Below are positions 59,048 to 64,000 of a stretch of 64,000 nucleotides of DNA, piece by piece. The position numbers and the translations under genes were made by a program. The notes beneath the pieces were generated by a model, which saw nothing but the letters and a program-made list of their open reading frames with translations, did not search any database and had not been told where the DNA came from. Source of the stretch: a virus; the IMG/VR virus record IMGVR_UViG_3300035670_000149, positions 1 to 64,000 of that record, one strand, 5' to 3'. The number at the start of each line of letters is the position of its first letter. Position 1 is the first letter of the stretch.

Positions 59048-59214
59048 TAATCTGGATAACCATCATCATCTTCAAACACTTCATCATAATCGCTGATGAA
59101 ATTGCTTTGTACATTTTCTATGTATCTATTTGCATCCGAATAAACTTCAGACTTCAATGACTCTACAAGTAGTTCTAGGTTTCTTACTATGAGCTTTAAT
59201 CTTTCTTGATCCAT
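59047..59214 (-). CDS. Small conserved acidic protein
   Basis: 55 residues from the ATG at 59214 (MDQERLKLIVRNLELLVESL); the ATG at 59232 would be at the expected transcription start. Ends with acidic EVFEDDDGYPD. Known from cyanophages near thyX; function unknown. The promoter at 59238-59266 serves it and thyX. Confidence 0.7.
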   Translation of the reverse strand: MDQERLKLIVRNLELLVESLKSEVYSDANRYIENVQSNFISDYDEVFEDDDGYPD

Positions 59215-59237
59215 TCTTATGTTCGCTGACAAAGCTA

Positions 59238-59266
59238 ATTTTACACAAAAAAAGAGGGTCTGTCAA
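59238..59266 (-). promoter_or_regulatory. Sigma-70-type promoter with the -35 box in a terminator loop
   Basis: TTGACA (59261-59266), 17 bp, TAAAAT (59238-59243). The -35 box is the loop of the hairpin at 59252-59275. Confidence 0.75.
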
Positions 59267-59275
59267 GACCCTCTT
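59245..59275 (-). terminator. Intrinsic terminator of the YRGV-peptide operon
   Basis: AAGAGGGTC and GACCCTCTT form a 9 bp stem around TTGACA; a T-run follows on the minus strand. Confidence 0.85.
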
Positions 59276-59282
59276 CATTCAA

Positions 59283-59369
59283 TTATCCAAGAGTTGCAAT
59301 GTAGTATTGTGCTTCTTGGAGTCTTTTCTGTTTTTGAATTTGTTTACGAATTACATTCAACCAATTCAT
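59283..59369 (-). CDS. 28-residue peptide downstream of the riboswitch operon
   Basis: MNWLNVIRKQIQKQKRLQEA then QYYIATLG; positively charged amphipathic helix. Preceded by a strong ribosome site (AAAGGAGG) and coupled to the YRGV peptide gene by an ATGA overlap. Function unknown. Confidence 0.65.
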   Translation of the reverse strand: MNWLNVIRKQIQKQKRLQEAQYYIATLG

Positions 59370-59503
59370 TTTGTTGCCTCCTTTACAAACTTAACTCCAC
59401 GATATGTTTCGTTGTATGCTTGAGGTTGTTGCTGTTGTTGTGCCTGTGCTTGGCGACGAACTTCGGTGTCATATGGGACACCACGATATACTACTTGTGA
59501 CAT
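59366..59503 (-). CDS. YRGV-type (DUF4278-like) small protein
   Basis: 45 residues: MSQVVYRGVPYDTEVRRQAQ, a Gln-rich stretch, then ETYRGVKFVKEATK. Two YRGV/Y motifs are typical of the DUF4278 proteins of cyanobacteria and their phages. Strong Shine-Dalgarno (AAGGAG). The leader at 59534-59634 resembles a glutamine riboswitch, so its expression should follow the glutamine level. Confidence 0.75.
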   Translation of the reverse strand: MSQVVYRGVPYDTEVRRQAQAQQQQQPQAYNETYRGVKFVKEATK

Positions 59504-59533
59504 TAGGTTTTCTCCTTAGTTGTTTAGGTTAAA

Positions 59534-59634
59534 GAGCGTTCCTTCAGTCGGCGTTTGCGTTCGCTATTTGCAAATAGCGAATGAACGATCCGTTCCGCGT
59601 CGGCTTACTTCCGTTCCCATTGGGAATGAACGTA
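59534..59634 (-). promoter_or_regulatory. Glutamine-riboswitch-like leader, apparently duplicated
   Basis: On the minus strand, CGTTCATTCCCAATGGGAAC then CGGAAGTAAG, a GCCGACGCGGAACG segment, then a second CGTTCATTC followed by a hairpin (GCTATTTGCAAATAGC), GCCGACTGAAGGAACGC. The pieces CGTTCA, GGAAGTA and GAAGGAACGC are the conserved core of glnA / Downstream-peptide RNAs, known to bind glutamine. Two CGTTCATTC...GCCGAC blocks are present, so tandem or interrupted aptamers are likely. Fits the YRGV peptide gene 31 bp downstream. Confidence 0.65.
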
Positions 59635-59639
59635 AGATC

Positions 59640-59668
59640 ATTATAGATCTTATGCATTATCTAGTCAA
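59640..59668 (-). promoter_or_regulatory. Promoter of the riboswitch-peptide transcript
   Basis: TTGACT (59663-59668), 17 bp, TATAAT (59640-59645). Transcription should start near 59633, at the first base of the leader RNA. Confidence 0.75.
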
Positions 59669-59702
59669 GTAAGTTTGTAAAATGTGATACAGTTTTTATA
59701 CT

Positions 59703-59882
59703 TTATTCAGAATCTCCGTATTTATTCAGAAGATTTTTTACTTTCGTTTCAGTTCCATCCATGGTCATTACCTGAAACAAATTTGATTTCATATATTTTT
59801 TAATCTGCTTATACTCTTTTACAACATCATTGATACCATCAAGATCCAAAGTTACCTTTGGTTTGCTACTAAACCCTGCCAT
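59703..59882 (-). CDS. Small hypothetical protein
   Basis: 59 residues (MAGFSSKPKVTLDLDGINDV, then KEYKQIKKYMKSNLFQVMT). Coupled to the preceding gene (TAATG). Helical and basic. Function unknown. Confidence 0.65.
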   Translation of the reverse strand: MAGFSSKPKVTLDLDGINDVVKEYKQIKKYMKSNLFQVMTMDGTETKVKNLLNKYGDSE

Positions 59883-60145
59883 TACTTTTTACCTTTCTTT
59901 TTTTCTGGAGGTACATAACCCCATAGTTTGGGATTCTTTCTTCCTTCTGTCTGCTTATACCACTTGAGACCTTCTCTATATCGGTCCCAATAGTGATCAA
60001 ATATATCTACCTTCTTATCTGTAATAACAATGTCATATGCAATTGCTCCGTCTATTTCATACTGAACAAGATAGGCCGTATATGGTAACGACCTATCATT
60101 TGCAAGTTCTGGATCGCAATTTTGGTGAATGACTTTGATACTCAA
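59882..60145 (-). CDS. Small conserved cyanophage protein
   Basis: 87 residues: MSIKVIHQNCDPELANDRSL, ITDKKVDIFDHYWDRY, ending with a basic tail KKKGKK. Coupled to genes on both sides. Function unknown. Confidence 0.65.
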   Translation of the reverse strand: MSIKVIHQNCDPELANDRSLPYTAYLVQYEIDGAIAYDIVITDKKVDIFDHYWDRYREGLKWYKQTEGRKNPKLWGYVPPEKKKGKK

Positions 60146-60687
60146 GATCTACCACCCCATTTGATGTCAGGATATGCCTCCTCAATCAGACTGCGGTTGA
60201 TGTTGTATTTGTCAATAAGACGTTTGTCCTTTACAAGAACAAGCAGGTCTGCCTCTTCTGGATGAAGACCTTCTAGAATTTGAATAAAGATAGTTTCTCG
60301 TCTTGTTTTAGACAGAGTATCATTACCACCCTTCACGAAGTTATAGAAACTTCTTTGTTCAGAGCGTAAAGAAGTATGTTCAGTGCCTTTGGGTGCCTCA
60401 TTTGGTTTGTAAGGAACCGTTCCTTCAGGGAGCACAGAGATGACACTCTCATCAAAATTCCAAATGAGAAGTGAAACGAGAGCATCGTTTCTATACTGCC
60501 TCAGAAGTTCAACTTTCTTTTGGCGAGTTCTAGCTTTAGAAACTAAGTCTAGAATTTCACTTTGGAATGGATTGGGAGGAAGATTTGTAGATGTCACTTC
60601 CTCCACAACCTCTTTTGGTTTTGTGGTCTTGGTTGACCTTGGTCTAGTCGTCGTCTTCGCTGTCGTAGTAGTCTTCTGCATTTTCAA
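60142..60687 (-). CDS. DUF6433 family protein
   Basis: 181 residues: PNPFQSEILDLVSKARTRQK, LIWNFDESVISVLPEGTVPY, NFVKGGNDTLSKTRRETIFI, then EEAYPDIKWGGRS. These are the conserved blocks of DUF6433, found in T4-like cyanophages and marine myoviruses. N-terminus is Thr/Lys-rich and flexible. Role unknown; may assist DNA replication or packaging. Confidence 0.75.
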   Translation of the reverse strand: MKMQKTTTTAKTTTRPRSTKTTKPKEVVEEVTSTNLPPNPFQSEILDLVSKARTRQKKVELLRQYRNDALVSLLIWNFDESVISVLPEGTVPYKPNEAPKGTEHTSLRSEQRSFYNFVKGGNDTLSKTRRETIFIQILEGLHPEEADLLVLVKDKRLIDKYNINRSLIEEAYPDIKWGGRS

Positions 60688-60880
60688 ATCTCAAGGCAAA
60701 AATTTGGTCTGGAATTACATTCCCATTTTCATCTAGGAACTCAGGATGTAAGTTTAGTGTATCTGGATGATGAGGAGTTGTTTTGATAACGTGCTCTTTT
60801 GCCAACCATCCAATAACGATACCGACAAATAAGAACATTATACTAACTAATGTGCCTATTGTCAAAGTAACTGCTAACAT
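60644..60880 (-). CDS. Small membrane protein
   Basis: 78 residues. Residues 5-30 form a membrane helix (VSIMFLFVGIVIGWLAKEHV); then HPEFLDENGNVIPDQIFALR and an acidic end. Found in cyanophages next to DUF6433. Overlaps it by 44 bp in another frame. Function unknown. Confidence 0.65.
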   Translation of the reverse strand: MLAVTLTIGTLVSIMFLFVGIVIGWLAKEHVIKTTPHHPDTLNLHPEFLDENGNVIPDQIFALRFENAEDYYDSEDDD

Positions 60881-60890
60881 CTTCCTACTC

Positions 60891-61031
60891 CTAGTTTGAG
60901 TTTTGTTTCCTTAAGTCAAAGGAAAATTCTAAGAAGATGTGAATCTCTCTTTTCAGGAGAGAAACCATCTTACCAAAACGAATTTGGAATGTTTTTGGTT
61001 TCCTCCCCTGTTTGTTTTTATTTCGGAGCAT
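60891..61031 (-). CDS. Small basic conserved protein
   Basis: 46 residues from the ATG at 61031 (MLRNKNKQGRKPKTFQIRFG, then MVSLLKREIHIFLEFSFDLR). A longer frame from 61100 would overlap the previous gene by 41 bp and is less likely. Function unknown. Confidence 0.55.
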   Translation of the reverse strand: MLRNKNKQGRKPKTFQIRFGKMVSLLKREIHIFLEFSFDLRKQNSN

Positions 61032-61059
61032 CAGCTCCACACCTTTATTTATTTCCAGA

Positions 61060-61404
61060 TCAGGATTTCTTTTTCCTCCCTGGTTTCTTGTCTCGCTCAT
61101 AACGCCAGGCATCCTCCAATATTCCGTACAAATAGTTTCTTATCTTACGAGCACGTGGTTTTGGTATGTGTCCATATGCTTCTCGTAATTGTTTGTGAAC
61201 ATTGTCTGCCCCGCCTTTTAGATACTCATCAAGATCTTCAACTAAATTGCTAATCTCTAGAGCAACAGAGCTTTGAATAAACTGTGTCACTTGATGCTTT
61301 GTCATTTTAGATGACTTGGCATATTCATACATGTTGAGAACATATCTGTCCTTTGTAAATGCATAATCAATTGCGGTCTCAACAACGTAGAGAAGATCTT
61401 CCAT
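61060..61404 (-). CDS. Conserved hypothetical protein
   Basis: 114 residues: MEDLLYVVETAIDYAFTKDR, then YGHIPKPRARKIRNYLYGIL and basic KKPGRKKKS. Helical. A 1-bp overlap with the glutaredoxin gene. Function unknown. Confidence 0.65.
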   Translation of the reverse strand: MEDLLYVVETAIDYAFTKDRYVLNMYEYAKSSKMTKHQVTQFIQSSVALEISNLVEDLDEYLKGGADNVHKQLREAYGHIPKPRARKIRNYLYGILEDAWRYERDKKPGRKKKS

Positions 61405-61646
61405 TATTGCGGTAAGTGTTTTTGTTCTTTTAGAAACTTAATTGTATCAGAACAACCACCTATATGAGTATTTCCAAAAGTGATTTGAGGAAAAGTGGCT
61501 CCTACACCATACTCATCATAAAATGCCTGACGTGTGAAGTCTCTGTCTAATTTATAAATGACGTAAGGAACTTCAGCAAACTGTAAAAGTTGTTCAATTT
61601 TTTGACAATAAGGACAATTGTCTTTTGAATAAACAGTAAAGGACAT
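61404..61646 (-). CDS. nrdC: Glutaredoxin
   Basis: 80 residues. The CPYC active site is in SKDNCPYCQKIEQLLQF; the TFPQITFGNTHIGGCSD segment gives cis-proline and GGCSD motif. Reduces ribonucleotide reductase or other proteins with glutathione. Typical size for phage glutaredoxins (nrdC). Confidence 0.9.
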   Translation of the reverse strand: MSFTVYSKDNCPYCQKIEQLLQFAEVPYVIYKLDRDFTRQAFYDEYGVGATFPQITFGNTHIGGCSDTIKFLKEQKHLPQ

Positions 61647-61679
61647 AATTGTGAGTTTTCTTTTATTTAATATTTTTTA

Positions 61680-61937
61680 TTATTCTGTACAATCTCCCGT
61701 TCTTGTTCTCCAAGAAATCAAAAAGAAATCAATTACGTTTTCCTTGCAACTCTTTTTTGATGAGTTCACATCACCAGGCATGATTACCGTTGGTGGAACA
61801 ACAACAGGAGATGAATTTCCTCCAGGAGAATAAAAAGAAGGAGGATTATATTGTGCTTGAGGGTAGTTGCCATATGCAAATGCTGGAGCATTCATAGCAA
61901 CTAAAGATCCAAAAGTAATAAGTAAACGGACAATCAT
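61680..61937 (-). CDS. Small secreted protein
   Basis: 85 residues. Residues 1-21 (MIVRLLITFGSLVAMNAPAFA) are a classical signal peptide with an AFA cleavage site. Mature part is proline- and tyrosine-rich (YGNYPQAQYNPPSFYSPGGN), then 2 Cys. Likely exported to periplasm; role unknown. Confidence 0.7.
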   Translation of the reverse strand: MIVRLLITFGSLVAMNAPAFAYGNYPQAQYNPPSFYSPGGNSSPVVVPPTVIMPGDVNSSKKSCKENVIDFFLISWRTRTGDCTE

Positions 61938-61961
61938 AACAAAATCAGTATGAACATTTGC

Positions 61962-61990
61962 AGGTTAGCACGGATTGAATACCATGTCAA
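61962..61990 (-). promoter_or_regulatory. Promoter of the secreted-protein gene
   Basis: TTGACA (61985-61990), 17 bp, TAACCT (61962-61967). TTGACA overlaps the stop of the 35-residue peptide. Confidence 0.5.
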
Positions 61991-62094
61991 GATTTTTTAG
62001 GTTCTTTTTTATTTGATTTATTTGGTCTATAAATTTGAGGCCAAGTGTCTCTAATAATCTGTGCTAGTTTATATGGAGTTTCTGAACTAATCAT
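61987..62094 (-). CDS. Putative 35-residue peptide downstream of psbA
   Basis: MISSETPYKLAQIIRDTWPQ, then IYRPNKSNKKEPKKS: helix plus basic tail. There is no clear ribosome site (T-run just before ATG). Tentative. Confidence 0.4.
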   Translation of the reverse strand: MISSETPYKLAQIIRDTWPQIYRPNKSNKKEPKKS

Positions 62095-62118
62095 TAAAAA
62101 AGGAGGGTTTCCCCTCCC
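62095..62118 (-). terminator. Intrinsic terminator of psbA
   Basis: GGAGGG (62102-62107) and CCCTCC (62112-62117), loop of 4, and a run of T on the minus strand. Confidence 0.8.
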
Positions 62119-62147
62119 ATTTTATCAAGGTATACCTTGAGTGTCAA
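62119..62147 (-). promoter_or_regulatory. Promoter-like motif with palindromic spacer after psbA
   Basis: TTGACA (62142-62147), 17 bp, TAAAAT (62119-62124). The spacer contains the 16-bp perfect palindrome TCAAGGTATACCTTGA (62125-62140). The -35 overlaps the psbA stop codon; the psbA terminator follows immediately. May be a promoter, operator or just second hairpin. Confidence 0.5.
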
Positions 62148-63223
62148 CCGATTGCAGGTGCTACTAGTGCCACAGGAGTGATATCAGCAGCAGCAAGGTC
62201 AAGAGGGAAGTTATGGGCATTGCGCTCATGCATTACCTCAAAACCAAGATTGGCACGGTTCAGAATATCAGCCCAAGTGTTGATCACACGACCGTTGTTG
62301 TCAAGCAGCGACTGGTTGAAGTTGAAACCGTTGAGGTTGAATGCCATGGTGCTAACACCAAGAGCAGCAAACCAGATACCAACTACAGGCCATGCAGCGA
62401 GGAAGAAGTGAAGTGAACGAGAGTTGTTGAACGATGCGTATTGGAAGATCAAACGACCAAAGTAACCGTGTGCAGCAACAATGTTATACGTCTCTTCTTC
62501 TTGACCAAACTTGTAACCGTAGTTCTGACTTACTTCTTCAGTTGTCTCACGGATGAGCGAAGAAGTGACCAGAGATCCATGCATAGCAGAGAAAAGAGCA
62601 CCACCAAATACACCAGCCACCCCAAGCATATGGAAGGGGTGCATGAGGATATTATGCTCCGCCTGGAAAACAAGCATGTAGTTAAATGTTCCTGAAATGC
62701 CAAGAGGCATACCATCAGAGAAGGAACCTTGTCCAAAGGGATAGACGAGGAACACTGCAGTAGCAGCAGCAACGGGTGCGCTGTAGGCAACAAAAATCCA
62801 AGGACGCATACCAAGTCGGTAAGAAAGTTCCCACTCACGACCCATATAAGAGAAGACACCAATCAGGAAGTGAAATACTACCAGCTGGTAAGGACCACCA
62901 TTATATAGCCACTCGTCTAGTGAATTTGCTTCCCAGATGGGATAAAAGTGCAGTCCAATAGCATTGGATGAAGGAACAACAGCACCAGAAATGATGTTGT
63001 TTCCGTACATGAGAGAACCAGAAACAGGTTCACGAATACCATCAATGTCCACCGGAGGTGCGGCAATGAAGGCGACGATGAAACATACGGTTGCAGCGAG
63101 CAGCGTAGGAATCATCAGAGTTCCGAACCAACCAACATAAAGGCGGTTGTTCGTTGAAGTAACCCACTGGCAAAACTGTTCCCAGGAGTTAGTAGATTGT
63201 CTTTGAGCAATAGTAGCAGTCAT
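62144..63223 (-). CDS. psbA: Photosystem II D1 protein
   Basis: 359 residues from the ATG at 63223 ([20 protein letters not shown]); upstream in-frame ATG would add 25 residues lying in the 5' UTR. Conserved features: [20 protein letters not shown] (E130-type), [20 protein letters not shown], the C-terminus [17 protein letters not shown]. Maintains photosynthesis during infection by replacing damaged D1. Full length, no intron. Confidence 0.97.
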   Translation of the reverse strand: MTATIAQRQSTNSWEQFCQWVTSTNNRLYVGWFGTLMIPTLLAATVCFIVAFIAAPPVDIDGIREPVSGSLMYGNNIISGAVVPSSNAIGLHFYPIWEANSLDEWLYNGGPYQLVVFHFLIGVFSYMGREWELSYRLGMRPWIFVAYSAPVAAATAVFLVYPFGQGSFSDGMPLGISGTFNYMLVFQAEHNILMHPFHMLGVAGVFGGALFSAMHGSLVTSSLIRETTEEVSQNYGYKFGQEEETYNIVAAHGYFGRLIFQYASFNNSRSLHFFLAAWPVVGIWFAALGVSTMAFNLNGFNFNQSLLDNNGRVINTWADILNRANLGFEVMHERNAHNFPLDLAAADITPVALVAPAIG

Positions 63224-63380
63224 TTGAAAAGGGTAGGTATGATCCAGGGGGTATCTGGATGTTACGGTATTCCCCACACTACCCTCCAGTGTGGGCATGA
63301 GAGACTGTGTTTAACCTCCCCATAGGTCTCGGTTAGGAAGAGGAATCAGAAACGTTACGATTTGTTACGTTTCTTAATGT
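63224..63380 (-). promoter_or_regulatory. Structured 5' leader of psbA
   Basis: About 155 nt between the expected start of transcription and psbA. Two hairpins: ATCCAG/CTGGAT (63242-63259) and CCCACACT/AGTGTGGG (63273-63295). The latter is near the ribosome site area. May affect translation or RNA stability. Confidence 0.55.
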
Positions 63381-63381
63381 G

Positions 63382-63415
63382 TATTTATCATAACATAAAA
63401 AAATCCCCCTGTCAA
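63382..63415 (-). promoter_or_regulatory. Composite psbA promoter (host-type plus late)
   Basis: TTGACA (63410-63415), 17 bp, TATGAT (63387-63392); the late promoter GATAAATA (63382-63389) overlaps the -10 box. So psbA can be read both early and late. The -35 is in the hli terminator loop. Confidence 0.7.
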
Positions 63416-63423
63416 GAGGGGGA
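63394..63423 (-). terminator. Intrinsic terminator of the hli operon
   Basis: ATCCCCC and GGGGGAT stem around TCTTGACA, followed by a T-run (minus strand). Confidence 0.8.
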
Positions 63424-63451
63424 TGGGCAATTTAGAAATTGGTTCAAGACT

Positions 63452-63559
63452 TCACCAAATACCAGGAATGATCTGTCCTGTAACAGCATAGCTTCCCATC
63501 GCAGCAATAATACCAATCATCGCTGCCCAACCATTAATACGTTCTGCTCTTTCGTTCAT
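63452..63559 (-). CDS. hli: High-light-inducible protein (short)
   Basis: 35 residues: MNERAERINGWAAMIGIIAA then MGSYAVTGQIIPGIW. ERxNGWAAM-x-G is the chlorophyll-binding helix of Hli/LHC family. Thylakoid membrane; protects photosystems. Overlaps the upstream 53-residue gene by 4 bp. Confidence 0.9.
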   Translation of the reverse strand: MNERAERINGWAAMIGIIAAMGSYAVTGQIIPGIW

Positions 63560-63717
63560 TGTTTTGTCCTCTTAGTAGTGTTTTGAATTACAATAAATTT
63601 ATCTTTTGGAAGAGTGCCTGCTACACAAATTTTAAGTTCATCATCATTAGACCAAGCACCACTTTCTAAAAGTTCTTGAAGGGCAAGACTTAGTTGCCCA
63701 AGCATATCAGCACTCAT
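63556..63717 (-). CDS. Small hypothetical protein in hli operon
   Basis: 53 residues: MSADMLGQLSLALQELLESG, AWSNDDELKICVAGTLPKDK. Overlaps both neighbours (ATGA and TGATG). Function unknown. Confidence 0.65.
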   Translation of the reverse strand: MSADMLGQLSLALQELLESGAWSNDDELKICVAGTLPKDKFIVIQNTTKRTKQ

Positions 63718-63803
63718 CAATAAGTTTCAGCAAGTTTCTCTACAGCATAACCCAGAGTTACAAAAAAAGCAACTGTGGTTGCTATCCAAATAATTTCAGT
63801 CAT
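63717..63803 (-). CDS. 28-residue single-helix membrane peptide
   Basis: MTEIIWIATTVAFFVTLGYA then VEKLAETY: one membrane helix, acidic C-terminus. Between hli genes and coupled at both ends (TGATG). Size resembles small subunits of photosynthetic complexes (PetL, PsbT etc.) but sequence does not match those I know. Confidence 0.55.
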   Translation of the reverse strand: MTEIIWIATTVAFFVTLGYAVEKLAETY

Positions 63804-64000
63804 CAGAAGATACCGAAGAAGAGTTTGCCAGTGAAAGCATAAGAAATGAAACCAGCAACAATGCCGACCATAGCCCAGCGTCCATTAGCGGATTCAGCAC
63901 GTTCTGCATGAGTTTTCATCCCATATTTGATAGCGTCTTCATCTGAAATATAAACGGGCGGTTCAATTGCCCACATATTCTGTTGACCACGCTCATTAGT
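63803..64000 (-). CDS. hli: High-light-inducible protein (partial at edge)
   Basis: C-terminal 65 residues visible; EPPVYISDEDAIKYGMKTHA, ERAESANGRWAMVGIVAGFI, then TGKLFFGIF. The ExxNGRWAMxG motif is that of Hli proteins. First gene seen in the hli-psbA operon; its start lies beyond the window. Confidence 0.9.
   Translation of the reverse strand, partial: TNERGQQNMWAIEPPVYISDEDAIKYGMKTHAERAESANGRWAMVGIVAGFISYAFTGKLFFGIF

Noticed and set aside
60891-61112. Longer 73-residue version of the small basic protein
   Set aside because: Its extra N-terminus (from 61112 or 61100) lies largely inside the upstream gene and lacks the conserved look of the part from 61031.
62144-63223. Group I intron in psbA, as found in some cyanophages
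   Set aside because: The D1 frame is uninterrupted over its whole length.
63224-63298. 25-residue N-terminal extension of psbA
   Set aside because: The extra residues fall in the 5' leader with a hairpin and do not match D1, whose standard start is MTATIAQRQ.

Overview
The window is a 64 kb piece of the genome of a T4-like cyanobacterial myovirus (cyanomyovirus). The evidence is direct. There are T4-type virion and replication genes (gp4, gp5, gp26, gp27-like, gp32, gp33, gp48, gp53, gp59), and also genes typical of marine cyanophages: psbA (photosystem II D1), two hli genes, phoH, thyX, a cyanobacterial DUF1825 protein and a YRGV-type peptide. The host is probably a marine Synechococcus or Prochlorococcus; D1 carries the E130-type motif of high-light forms. 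Nearly all genes lie on the minus strand. The only plus-strand block is gp4, a small conserved gene, gp48 and gp53 (51.1-54.0 kb).

Layout by coordinate. 0-2.7 kb: start of a helicase gene, a DGQHR/ParB-like protein, and an overlapping nuclease plus DNA methyltransferase pair that looks like a restriction-modification unit. 2.7-7.8 kb: about twenty tiny, mostly start-stop-overlapping genes of unknown function, including a SprT-like metallopeptidase; these look like early host-takeover genes. 7.9-36.8 kb: a very large fibre and adhesin region. Fibre proteins with GVSTF repeats alternate with glycine-rich adhesins and with blocks of candidate modifying enzymes: seven 2-oxoglutarate/Fe(II) oxygenases, a Kdo/heptose-type sugar cassette and two related transferase-like proteins. 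It ends with a 2000-residue virion protein. 36.8-38.7 kb: a Mom-like DNA-modification protein, another oxygenase, three tRNA genes (Ile, Leu, Thr) and a Phd-type antitoxin. 38.7-51.1 kb: baseplate hub, spike and tape-measure-like genes, with a glucosaminidase in one large protein and an LAS-type metallopeptidase in the next. 54.0-61.9 kb: the replication and late-transcription cluster (gp32, DUF1825, gp59, gp33, nuclease, phoH, thyX), a glutamine-riboswitch-like leader, and small genes including a glutaredoxin. 62.1-64.0 kb: psbA and an hli operon.

Regulation is unusually readable. A recurrent host-type promoter (TTGACA, 17 bp, TATAAT-like) occurs at about ten minus-strand sites. At three of these the -35 box sits in the loop of the preceding gene's terminator hairpin, and the T-run forms part of the spacer. 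T4-type late promoters (NATAAATA) precede the fibre genes, gp26 and gp48, four of them with the same ACTAAAAA leader; one also overlaps the psbA -10 box. The sugar cassette at 9.5-12.3 kb has its own consensus host-type promoter inside the late fibre region.

The candidate novel system is the repeated adhesin-plus-modifier arrangement at 9.5-25 kb. Glycine-rich tail adhesins are each followed by co-transcribed oxygenases and/or sugar-transfer genes, which suggests post-translational modification of the fibre tips or remodelling of host surface glycan. The other strong candidate is the duplicated glutamine-riboswitch-like leader controlling a 45-residue YRGV peptide.
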